DNA of 64,000 bases, taken from contig CM026390.1 in assembly GCA_014843695.1 (NCBI GenBank), positions 13,618,904-13,682,903 on the forward strand, in the 5' to 3' direction. This stretch comes from Archivesica marissinica. Taxonomy: Eukaryota; Mollusca; Bivalvia; Venerida; Vesicomyidae. The notes below the pieces were generated by a model. It saw only the letters and a list, made by a program, of their open reading frames with translations, made no database searches and was not told where the DNA came from. Positions within the stretch are counted from its first letter, which is position 1, and every line of letters starts with the position of its first letter. Positions 1 through 12,300 of this stretch are shown here, one piece after another. A program made the position numbers and the translations under genes.

Positions 1-282
1 TTGTAATTCCTGATTGATAAAGGCAAATATATGAACTAATAAATGGTCAATGATCAATCATCACACCTTTAACATGAATTTATGTATGCATTTGCAAATT
101 TACTACATGGGTTGGTTGAGAAGTTTGTAGATGTTTGCTGTGAGTACTGTAAAATTTGGCGTATTTAAACTGCGGTAAAGAGCCACCAAAAATGACCACA
201 CTTCCTATAGCAACTGTAGGTACGTGTGTCTACATATTGTCTTCAAAAAATTAAAATGCGAAAAATGCAATAAACAAATGAT

Positions 283-472
283 GCATAAAAGGGTGGAGGT
301 GTATGATGTATATAAAGGGGTGGAGGTGTATGATGTGCATAAAGGGGTGGAGATGTATGATGTGCATAAAGGGGTGGAGGTGTATGATGTGCATAAAGGG
401 GTGGAGATGTATGATGTGCATAAAGGGGTGGAGGTGTATGATGTGCATAAAGGGGTAAAGGTGTATGATGTG
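283..472. repeat. 27-bp minisatellite, 7 units
   Basis: gcataaaggggtggaggtgt+atgatgt. The period is a multiple of three, so both strands look open. Confidence 0.9.
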
Positions 473-1167
473 CAGTTAGCCAGTCTAGTATGATTAGAAG
501 TCAGTATTTCATTACTTCGTAATAAGAAACATTAGTCAGTTACTGCCCCTGAATACTCCTAATAGTATATTGGTCCTCTTAATTGGTTTCCTCCGTTTTT
601 ATCGTTGTTTCCTTTGCACATGTTTTCCATTCTCATCCGTATTCTAGTCTTATAATTATGAAATTATTAAATCTCAACAGATATCCTTTAGCATGTCCAA
701 TGATACCGTACTGTAAAAATTGGTTCAATTAATTAACACGATTTTGATAAAATTATATTTATCCTAACGCAACATCTGTTTAGATGACAACAATAAAAAC
801 AAAGGATTCCAACTAAAAGGACCAATATACAGTTAGGATAAATCTGACTTTATCCATCAAGGGAGGTAATATAAAAACTAGTAATGTCTCTCATTGATAA
901 AAAAGATTTTCAACACAAATATGTTCCTAATTTCGAGTCAAAACACGACTTAAAATGCCTCAGAATGCAGCTACGGCAATATATAGACATACAAAATCTT
1001 ACAGAGGGGAGATACCCCCCAGACTTGCTACACATATATCAACCCCAAGATACGCCCCTGGCCCGAAATTTTCTAAACCACAATTTTGACATTTACATTT
1101 AATTTTGGAGACTAAAACGAGAAAGTAACTATTATCCAGGTTTGTTACACCCGAGTCAAAATAAGGT
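473..1167. other. No gene seen
   Basis: AT-rich sequence downstream of the MKK gene. A 72-codon ORF near 884-1102 has no recognisable domain and is probably chance. 1620-1857 is also empty. Confidence 0.4.
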
Positions 1168-1322
1168 GTTTATACAAATATATTTTAGCTCGATTGCGAA
1201 ACAAGTTGTTACAACTTATATTAATCACTCTCGAGACCTCATTTGTGATGGAATCCATCGCCATGAGGGATAGAGAAGAGGCAACGTGGAATTTAAATGC
1301 CTTGCCTAAGGGCACAATCGTA
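1168..1322 (-). mobile_element. SINE-2 fragment
   Basis: Reverse copy of the SINE-2 body (tgcctcttctctctcc..., aagaacttgtttcgcaatcg); the tRNA head is missing. Confidence 0.75.
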
Positions 1323-1431
1323 TCCAGTCAAAATGAGGTTGTGGTCACAACATTATAAATTTCACGGCTGGGCTCATGGTGTACACTACCATTGTCATTA
1401 TATTTACTGTAAAAAGTACAATTTCTATATA

Positions 1432-1618
1432 CAGTCAAACCTGTGTTGAGCAGCCAGCCAAGGGAATCACAGAAAGTGGCTGCTTAGCACAGGTGGTAGC
1501 TTATTAGAGTATTAGAGGTCAAATGTATAATAAAACAACATATTGTGAATCTTGAAATTGACTGCTTGATACAGGTTGGCTGCTTAATAAACGTGACCAC
1601 TAACACAGGTTTGACTGT
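1432..1618. mobile_element. TA-1 MITE (CAGTCAAACCTGT ends)
   Basis: Inverted ends CAGTCAAACCTGT / ACAGGTTTGACTG with a preceding TA; internal ggctgcttaa repeats. Tc1/mariner-like terminal style, non-coding. Confidence 0.8.
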
Positions 1619-1857
1619 CTTCCAATGGCTTTAGAACATTCGAGAGAGAGAATATATTAAATATGATATTGATCTAAATTTTATCACATCTTCATTGTTT
1701 AAATGAATTCAACAGTATACAAACTTCATAAACAACCCGTGTACATATTTGTCTATATCTACTGTTAACAGTTGTCTATATCTACTGTTAACTGTCACAT
1801 TTTTAAGTCATATTCCTGTTTAAAAAAAGAAAATTACATTGTATGAGTTGACTCGTG

Positions 1858-2012
1858 TCCCGTGCTTGTGCGAGTGTCCAGTGCATGCGCGTGTCCAGTG
1901 CATGCAAGTGTCCTGTGCATGTGAGTACCACCGTGTATGCGAGTGCGGCGTACCCATGTATGCGAATGCCCGTGTATGCGAGTGTCCCGTGCATGCAAGT
2001 GCCCATGTATGC
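1858..2012. repeat. Degenerate ~16-18-bp repeats
   Basis: Variants of gtgcatgcgagtgtcccgtg. They produce overlapping spurious ORFs. Confidence 0.7.
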
Positions 2013-2162
2013 CAAACTTTGTGATCGTCTTAGTTTTCTTATGCCAGCAATTTTAATAATACATGTACAAAATGATGTACACACATTACTTCATTGCCCG
2101 TTATGTTACGGGGACCAGAGTTACTAAGAGAGCACAACAAAATAGATCAATTCGATGTTTTG

Positions 2163-2412
2163 GGGTTTGAACGTCACACCAACAGCTTAGGTCGTATGGC
2201 GACAGCGACTTCCAGCTATTAGTGAGCAAGACCATGGGTGCCCATTCGATTAGATTAGTGTTTAACGCACTGACGGGCACCTGGGTAGAACCACCGACCT
2301 ACCACAAGCCAGCTGGATAGTTTCCACACTTGAATTTAAATTCGACCCACCCAGTGGGGATTTCAACTTACAGCTGTGAGGGGCAAGTGAACGACCTAAA
2401 ACACGGAGGCCC
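2163..2412 (-). mobile_element. SINE-5 copy
   Basis: Minus orientation: a diverged head at the right end (cctccgtg...), body with gaggaaactatccagctggc and gcgacgt-like end. An internal gattagattagtgtttaacg is atypical. Confidence 0.65.
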
Positions 2413-2442
2413 TTTCATTCCAAATAAGATTATATATTATTC

Positions 2443-2612
2443 AAAAATGTCAAAGTACATTAAAAATGCTAAAAAGGTTCGATTTCTTTACTGGAAAACT
2501 TGAGTGAAACAGGTTTGGAAATGAATATAATTGTGTGGTTAACAACCTTTAAATTCAGATTGAACAGGAATATGACTTTAATATACAAAAAGGCCATTCC
2601 GAGAAACAGTTT
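2443..2612 (+). repeat. Duplicated segment, copy 1 (unoccupied TTAA site)
   Basis: aatgtcaaagtacattaaaa ... gactttaatatacaaaaagg ... ccgagaaacagt. Pairs with 3404-3815. Confidence 0.88.
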
Positions 2613-2798
2613 GATGCAACCCTGATGTTAGGCTGGGCTGATAGGTAGATTTCACTATATTAAAAGATATATTTTACAGAGCAATTGTTTTTTCTCTCCA
2701 AAAAACATCCTCCGCCTGAAAATAAATTGTATAATGTTGTTCAGCATAACTTAGATGGTCCATGAAAACATGTGAAGCTGTTTTAACGATGATGACCA

Positions 2799-3034
2799 TA
2801 ACCCTTTCAACACCACAGACCTCTAAATAGTTGTACAAAGAGTGTAGATCCAGATGAGCCGCTCATGACGAGTCGTCGTCATGATCTGCACTTTTTGCCA
2901 GTAATATTACTATTTTTAGACAAAATTACCCATTTTGATAAATGAACTGGTCCAAATGTAATTTTCTTATTAATGTATTGGTCTAAGAATATCATGCACC
3001 AGTCCATGTCAGATACTTGGTGTTGAATAGGTTA
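2799..3034 (+). mobile_element. TTAA-1 MITE copy
   Basis: Full-length, diverged copy. The right end reads ttgaataggttat, and the left TTAA is not intact (cataaccc). Confidence 0.8.
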
Positions 3035-3204
3035 TGGCAAGTTCCTAAATCCTATCAATTGCCCAACCAACAGAACAGTATTTCTATCCACTCTTTACGC
3101 TGAAAACAGCTGTACATTGCCACTAATAAGGTTCAAAAAATAAATATATATTTCATATGGAAATAAAAGTTATTCTGATTGAAACACTAGACTATATGTT
3201 AACA

Positions 3205-3358
3205 TCATTGTCCTGACGCACCGTCATTTGTTTTTACGTTTTTTAGCACCTCTGTAACGTAACTCGACATGTCCATTTCCGATTCCTCGGCCTTTAGCAA
3301 GAAAGAATGCTGCAGCAACATCTGGTAGCTTGCTCTCTCTGACACAGACTTCTTCAAA
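3205..3358 (-). CDS. MAP2K6: MKK exon h: last coding exon with stop
   Basis: 154 bp: one base completing the split Cys codon, 50 codons and TGA at 3207-3205. It starts [20 protein letters not shown], the counterpart of vertebrate LKKNSKERPTYPELMQHPFF; the usual HPF is HSF here. The tail ends [10 protein letters not shown], slightly longer than in vertebrates. Acceptor gtgttacag. The exon sits between two direct copies of a ~170-bp duplicated segment (2443-2612 and 3404-3815). Confidence 0.9.
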
Positions 3359-6300
3359 CTGTAACACAAATCAAATGAAATTGTAAATCTGTATTAATTT
3401 ATTCAACAATGTCAAAGTACATTAAAAATGCTAAACAGGTTCGATTTCTTTACTGGAAAACTTGAGTGAAACTGGTTTGGAAATGAATATAATTGTGTGG
3501 TTAACAACCTTTAAAAATTGTGACTATCAGATTGAACAGGAATATGACTTTAACCCTTTCAACACCACAGACCTCTAAATAGGCTTACAAAAAGTGTAGA
3601 TCCAGATGAGCCGGCTCGTGACGAGCCGTCTCATCGGGATCTGCACTTTTTGCCAGTGATATGACTATTTTTAGACATAATTACCCATTTTGACAAATGA
3701 ACTTGTCCAAATGTGATTTTCTGATTCATTTATTGGTTTATGAATATCATGGACCAGTCCATGTGAGTTACTTGGTGTTGAATGGGTTAATATACAAAGG
3801 CCATTCCGAGAAACAGTGATGTTACGGTATCATCAAAACTGTCTCATATGAAGTAGGCACTACCAATCGCGGTATCAAGCCAGTATCAATTACTGAGCTA
3901 TACCTCAATAGAGGATTATAACTACATCTCCACAATGGGGAGGTGACAGATAGATAGAATGAGGACAACGATTGTTTTATAGGTTTATCTTATATTACGA
4001 TATAACGGAAATTCTTTGAATAAATATTGACGTGGACACACTGATGTTATCTATATGCGCCACACGCCCCGTATAAACACCACCATGCATACAGGTGTTT
4101 GTTCACTGGTTGTAAACATTGATACCAACTTGAAAGCAGTTGTATATCGTAGCTGTTAGAGACAGGTGGTCTGTTCGGCTATACAGTGAAACCCCTCAAA
4201 ACTGGATCCCATCTAAACGGGAATTCCCTCCAAAATGAACAAATTTCTTGGCGCCAATCTTGTGCCTTCTTTGTTCATAGTAGAAAAAAGCCTCTGCCAA
4301 CACCCCTCAAACCTGAAAACCCTCCAAACCTAACTCTGGTCAGCAATTACAGATATAATATGCCACTTTCCTATTTTATGTTCGTGGAGGTAGATCCCCC
4401 CAGGTACCTGCCGGCTTCAAGCATGGACGGGTACCCGAGTAGAACCACCGATCTCTCACATGTCATCTGGACAGTTTACACACTTGAAAGAAACCAGACC
4501 CCAGTAGAGATCGATTATTAATTATCATACTATAGATAAATATTATAGTTTTTCTCAATAAAATTGAGGGGATGGGATAAAAAAAAAAGGCGATGAACAG
4601 TTAGAAATGAATTAAAACAATCAGGCCTCGAAGAATCCACTCGTTCGCTCGTATCGACAAGAGAAAAAATTACTCATGCTCGTCCCGTCGTACTGGATTT
4701 TTCAGCTCCATATCATAAAAAAACAGCAAACTAATATTCAAAAGAAAAGGCAACAAATAACCTGCAACAAACGATCGCTGCCGATATCTTAGAAAATTAG
4801 AAAAGAACGCTCTATTTTGTGTTTTACCATGCATGTTACTACATATTGAAACCGAAAACCACGTCATGAACAGTAAAGTATCATTTATTTACGAATTCCA
4901 TCCACATGTTCCGCGGATTCCGTTTTTTCCCCGATTTTTATTTCTTGATCAATATACATAATAATTACACATATACATAATAATTACACATATACATCAT
5001 AATTACACATATACATCATAATTACACATATACATCATAATTACACATATACATCATAATTACACATATACATCATAATTACACTATACATAAAACATCA
5101 TAATTACACATATACATCATAATTACACATATACATCATAATTACACATATACATCATAATTACACATATACATCATAATTACACATATACATAATAATT
5201 ACACATATACATCATAATTACACATATACATAATAATTACACACATATACATAATAATTACACATATACATAATAATTACACACATATACATAATAATTA
5301 CACATATACATAATAATTACACACATATACATAATAATTACACATATACATCATAATTACACATATACATAATATCATCATAATTACACATATACATAAT
5401 AATTACACACATATACATAATAATTACACATATACATAATATCATCATAATTACACATATACAACATAATTACACATATACAACATAATTACACATATAC
5501 ATCATAATTACACATATACATCATAATTACATCAATCCAGTTTTTAACCCACGAAAACTATTGAAATGTAACACTCAAGATTTTTTTCGATGATATAAAT
5601 TATAACGGTTGATTACATGTGTTTTCTATAAACAGAGAGCTTAATTTTAAGACTTTCAAGTAATTTAAGCGAACTTTGGGCATTGCACGACGAGTCTCGC
5701 CAGCCGGTAATAATGGTGAGAACTAATTCACTGTAGGGTTACATGTACCTAATCAAACAGATTATGTCGTCTGCAAAACAGCGTCAAGTTCTTAGAAAGG
5801 AACACTGTTTAAATATTTGCAAGGTGGTGGGGACCTAGAAAAAAAGTGAAGTCATGAGTCGGCAAATAAGAAGTTAGCCACCTACGTCAAAGCACATGGG
5901 TACACAGAGCCGTGAGAGAGAATATGGCATATTAACGATTTAGTGGTCATACACCAGTCATTATCACGACTAGTAACGCTTACAAATCACTTTCAATGTT
6001 CATATATTTATTATTAATTTTCGCGACATTTGGTCCTTTTCTTCAGGTCAGACACCGTTATTACAATTTCCATAGGCCACAGTGCCATTATATTTTCCCC
6101 AAAAATAGTCTGGCACAAAAGACAGTAGTTTTCAACAGACTGACCACAGGAAAATGTCAAATTTCGGCAGCGACGATAAATAAACGTAAAAAACACACAC
6201 TTGTGGAGTAAATGGTTAAATAATGGCCAGAGAGGTTTCTCGTCTAACCATGACCTACCACTGAGCAATGAAGTCTTCAAATTCCGGTGAGAACTTTCCT

Positions 6301-9300
6301 GCTGGTAATTTCGGTGGCGGGTCCTTTACCACTTGCTTGAGCTGCTCAAACGGCGTTGGTGAAGCAGCATATGGGAATTTCCCTGAGGCCAGCTCAATCT
6401 GCAAAACATCACGTATTAACCCTCAACTTGCTAATCACGACTAAAGTCACTTTTGCAAACAGTATAGAGCCAGATCAGCTGGCACAGAACATAGGCTCTA
6501 TGCTGTTCGCTATTCGGATAGTGGAGCTAAAACACTTATCTGAATAGCAAACAACATAGATCCTGATCAGATGCGGCATTACGCCGTGGCTGATCTGGAT
6601 CTATATTGTTTGCACATTCCGTTTAATTTATTCAGCAGGTTATGGGTCAAAATTTATAATGATTGTGAAACTACTTTTAACTACTTATATTTAATTACAC
6701 AAATATGCTCTCGTTTTTGTTTTGTTTTTGGGTTTAACCCTTTCAACACCACAGGCCTCTAAATAGGCTTACAAAAAGTGTAGATCCAGATGAGCCGGCT
6801 TGTGCCGTCACAAGCCGTCTCATCAGGATCTGCACTTTTTGCTGTTAATATTACTATTCTTTAGACAAAATTATCCATTTTGATAAATGCACTGGTCCAA
6901 ATGTAATTTTCTTATTAATTTATTGATCTAAAAATATCATGCACCAGTCCATGTCAGTTACTTGGGTGTCGAATGGGTTAAATATCATGCACCAGTCCAT
7001 GTCAGTTACTTGGTGTTGAATGGGTTAAATATGCATCAGTCCATGTCAGTTACTTGGTGTTGAATGGGTTAAATATCATGCACCAGTCCATGTCAGTTAC
7101 TTGGGTGTTGAATGGGTTAAATATCATGCACCAGTCCATGTCAGTTACTTGGTGTTGAATGGGTTAAATATCATGCACCAGTCCATGTCAGTTACTTGGT
7201 GTTGAATGGGTTAAATATCATGCACCAGTCCATGTCAGTTACTTGGTGTTGAATGGGTAAATATCATGCACCAGTCCATGTCAGTTACTTGGTGTTGAAT
7301 GGGTTAATATCATGCACCAGTCCATGTCAGTTACTTGGTGTTGAATGGGTTAATATCATGCACCAGTCCATGTCAGTTACTTGGTGTTGAATGGGTTAAA
7401 TATCATGCACCAGTCCATGTCAGTTACTTGGTGTTGAATGGGTAAATATCATGCACCAGTCCATGTCAGTTACTTGGTGTTGAATGGGTTAAATATCATG
7501 CACCAGTCCATGTCAGTTACTTGGTGTTGAATGGGTTAAATATCATGCACCAGTCATGTCAGTTACTTGGTGTTGAATGGGTTAAATATCATGCACCAGT
7601 CCATGTCAGTTACTTGGTGTTGAATGGGTTAAATATCATGCACCAGTCCATGTGAGTTACTTGGGTGTTGAATGGGTTAAAGTAGCACCACTAGCATAGG
7701 ACATATGGTGACTCTATTATTGGTTAAGGAAGATCTAGGGTCTCATTCCAAGCAGTATTTCAAGCACGGACGGGAACCGTGGTAGGACCACCGGCAATCC
7801 GCAACCTGGCTGGATAATTTCCTCACATGGAAGAATTCGTTATTACAGTCAAACCTGTCATAAGCAGCCAGCCAATGGAATCATAGAAAGTGGCTGCTTA
7901 GCACAGGTGGCTGCTGAATAGAGGTCAAATGTATAATAAAACAGCCAATTGGGCATCAGAAAACTGGCTGCTTAATACAGGATGGCTGCTTAATGGCGGT
8001 GACCGGTAACCACCAGTTTTACTGTACCCGCGTTGTCACGGATGTAATAGTAAAACATACATGTATTATATGGTCCTTTGTGTGGGAGGAATCTGTAGTC
8101 TGATCTGGTAATCACTGTATCATCTAGAGAACAATTACAAGGCCGAGGATCAAACCAGGGTTATATTGGTGAGAAGCGCGTGTGCTAACCATTGCGCAAT
8201 ATTTCACTAGAACAACGGTACATAGTATCACAAATCCTCAGTCACAGAAGATAATTGCTCCGAAGTAGAATGGAGTATATGTAAACTGGTTGTTGGTGCC
8301 ATGACCACCACGCTGCTGTCCGACTGTCTGGGTTTTGCACACGTCATCTTGCCGTATTAATGTATGGTGTTCAGTTGTGCAAAGATATTTTAAAATCTTT
8401 CCAAAGATATTGTCCGGACACGAAAATATGTATCTACAGACTGAATCATGGCTGGATGGACATGGACAAATCCAAAGTCCCCCAAAACTGACTATTCCTA
8501 TTCTTACATGTTGTTCGTTTGTTTATTCGGGTATAACGCCTTCATCAACACCATTTTGGGCTATATCGCCGACGGGCAGTTTACTTAACAACACCTGTCC
8601 TGAGCAGGCTCCAGCGGTTAACCAGTACTTAGTGCACCATATATAGAGACACGGTCTAAGCAGGGCTCGAACAAGTGATGATAGGTTACAGTGGTATACA
8701 AGTCGGCGACGGTAACTACTCGACCTAGGGGTATCACAATACAAAGGAAAGCACATACCATAGTGATACCAAAGCTCCATACATCAGACTTGATATCGTA
8801 TCCATGCTGGCCCGTCTGTGGATCTATCCTCTCAGGCTATCAAATAACCAAACATTGGCAATTAGGACATGTATCAACTCGCAATAAAACTCTCTCTAGA
8901 AACAGTTGGAAACAGTTCGATTATTGTAAATCTTTTTATTTAACTCTGCATGCTGGGTAAAATAAAGGATATAAATATTTCAAATATTTGTAGCAGACAA
9001 TTCATTAATGTGATTTTTCTTATTTGCAGCTGGAATATTTGAATGACATATTTGACTGTTATTTTAACCGCTAGCGTATAGAGTTAATCGAGCATAACTC
9101 TGAAGAAATTGCTTAACCCAAGATCATATTGTTTGTTTGTTTACAGCAGGGATCATTCTAGAGGGCGATGTGGGCAAAATTGTCACCCTAGGGACCCTGA
9201 CTTCGCCCTCTGGGGGCCCCACTTCTCCCTATAAAAAAATTTTTTATTTGGTTTTTACGATTTTTTCAAACAAATTTTGTCAAAGATATACATTATAAAG

Positions 9301-12300
9301 TACTCCTTCTATTCAAATGTTGTATTTAATGGTTGTACTGTGCATTTTAACCCTATGTTACAGAAGTATATTAAAGAACACCATTTAAGGAAGCGATAAC
9401 GCGCTTTCTCACTTCTCCCAAAAATTCTGACCTAGAATGTGACCTGTTACAGTTGCACCAAAAGATTAGGTCATGACTCATATGGCTACTCTCCAGCTAT
9501 TATTGGTGGTAGAAGACCCTGAGTGTCCCTCCGGGCACGGATGAGCACCCAAGTAAAAGCACTGACCTTCCACAAGCCAGTTGGATAGTTTCCTCACATG
9601 AGTGAATTCGGCACAACTCCAATGTGATACAGCGGTGAGGGGTAGAAGCCAACGACCGTAACCCATTCAACACCAAGTAACTCACAAGTTTTGATAAATG
9701 GACTGGTCCATGATATTCATAAACCAATAAATGAATCAGAAAATCACATTTGGACAAGTTCATTTATCAAAATGGGTAATTTGTCTCTAACAATAGTCAT
9801 ATTACTGGCAAAAAGTGCAGATCCTGATGAGACGGCTCGTCACGAGCCGGCTCATCTGGATCTACACTTTTTGTAAGCCTATTTAGAGGTCTGTGGTGTT
9901 GAACGGGTTAATAAGTCCAGGGTTATAATCTATTTTGCGTGACAGAGTGTGTACTAAATACTACTATACTGTAAACCTCTCTCCACCGCCGCCCCCGATA
10001 ATGATATGGTACTTACAGCCATATATGGTTTACAGCCAGCTTCTATAGTCTTTGCCACAGAATCAACGAGGTAACCACTTACTGTAAACCTCTCTCCACC
10101 GCCACCCCCGATAATGATATGGTACTTACAGCCATATATGGTTTACAGCCAGCTTCTATAGTCTTTGCCACAGAATCAACGAGGTAACCACTTACTGTAA
10201 ACCCCTCTCCACCGCCGCCCCCGATAATGATATGGTACTTACAGCCATATATGGTTTACAGCCAGCTTCTATAGTCTTTGCCACAGAATCAACGAGGTAA
10301 CCACTTACTGTAAACCTCTCTCCACTGCCGCCCCCGATAATGATATGGTACTTACAGCCATATATGGTTTACAGCCAGCTTCTATAGTCTTTGCCACAAA
10401 ATCAACGAGGTAACCACTTACTGTAAACCTCTCTCCACTGCCGCCCCCGATAATGATATGGTACTTACAGCCATATATGGTTTACAGCCAGCTTCTATAG
10501 TCTTTGCCACAGAATCAACGAGGTAACCACTTATACCAAAATCACAGATTTTAACTTGTCCTTTTCTGTTTATTAATATATTTGATGGCTTAACGTCTCT
10601 ATGTATAACACGTAATTCAGTATGTAGATAGTCCAAGGCCTTTATAACCTGCAAATACAATACATGTTTAAATAGTCCCTTACAAAGTTAATACAAACAG
10701 CATAGGATGAATAGTACTAGAGATAATATATTGGCGGTCCGATTAGCTCAGTGGTTAGCGCGCTCGCTTCTCACCAATGCAAGTTTAAACATTATTTATT
10801 TAACAACGATTGAGAATATTATATTTCGGGTTTTACGCCTGCATCAGCACCATTTTGGGCTATATCGCATGCGGGCAGTTTACCTAACGACACCTTTCCT
10901 GGGCAGGCTCCAGCGGTTAACCAGTACTTGGGTGCACCAACCTCCGTAAGAAACTGCCAACTTTTTCATATAAATGAGACACAACCTGAGCGGGGCTCGA
11001 ACCCGTGACCATCAGTGATGATAGGTTACAGTGGTATACAAGTCAGCGACCTTAACCACTCGACCACGGAGGCGGACATATAGTGTATGTTATATTAGCC
11101 TTACTTTACTTATGTAACCTAAGCCACACGGAGTACACGCCATTTATTATACTTATTTTTTATTACCGATGACTTACGGCTATAATTTGGCAAATCACAG
11201 CACAAGATTTTACAAGACAAAACAAAGCAACGAAACAGAAAATATGATTTCCATATAGTCCCCTTCCACCCCCCCCCCCACACATTGTTTGGAGGTAATA
11301 TACATGTATAACGACTTACAGCATATGAGATTTTCCCTAAGACATTTTCCGGTATACTCTGATCCACACTGCAGACTGTTTGGTAGAATTTGTCTAACGA
11401 GGCGTCCATCACTTCCATACATATCCAGACATCTCCCTGTAATACATGCATCATAAACGGTAGCTCTACGAAAATGTATTTGGTACCACTTTAAACAGTT
11501 TAAACTTTATTTATTTTACAATGCTTGCGAAGCAAGTTCTAACAACTTACATTAATCACTCTCGTTGGCGCGGATGAAAGCGTATATGTGGTCATTCATG
11601 TGGGAGGAAACCGGAGTACCTTGAGAAAACCCACCTGTCCGATCTGGCGACTACCATACCATCTCACATACTTCCCGGTCCGAGGATCGAACCCGGGTTG
11701 CATTGGTGAGAAGCGAGAGCACTAACCACTGCGCTAATTGGACAGCCAAAGTACCACTGGTACCACTAAAGAGACACAATTACTGTTACTCTTGAAATAA
11801 GACACTTGACCGTCTCTTAGAGTGCACTATAGAGACTATTGTGTTGGTTTAAACATATTTATTCATTCATAAATAATGTTACTTTATGTACATACATATC
11901 TATTGTATACAGAATGAAAATGGATTTAATCGAAAGCTTAAAGCTCCACTATAGTGTTGTGGATTTAATCGAAAGCTTAAAGCTCCACTATAGTATTGCG
12001 GATTTAATCGAAAGCTTAAAGCTCCACTATAGTGTTGTGGATTTAATCGAAAGCTTAAAGCTCCACTATAGTATTGTGGATTTAATCGAAAGCTTAAAGC
12101 TCCACTATAGTGTTGTGGATTTAATCGAAAGCTTAAAGCTCCACTATAGTGTTGTGGATTTAATCAAAAGCTTAAAGCTCCACTATAGTGTTGTGGATTT
12201 AATCGAAAGCTTAAAGCTCCACTATAGTATTGTGGAATCGGAACCAAACTGATATTGATAATTAAAACGGCTTGGTGATATCGATTAATATTCCGAATTA

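Noticed and set aside
8335..8646. 103-codon ORF and similar 60-100-codon ORFs over 8.5-12.6 kb and 16.9-17.3 kb
   Set aside because: They fall in SINE-3 sequence (the PFWAIS...[14 protein letters not shown] translation recurs at each copy), so they are repeat-derived.
9968..10462. Four extra, alternatively used MKK exons
   Set aside because: The copies lack the catalytic-loop half, the junctions have no good pyrimidine tract, and inclusion from cag|TAAGTGG starts with a stop. They are intronic repeats, although the donors may still act.
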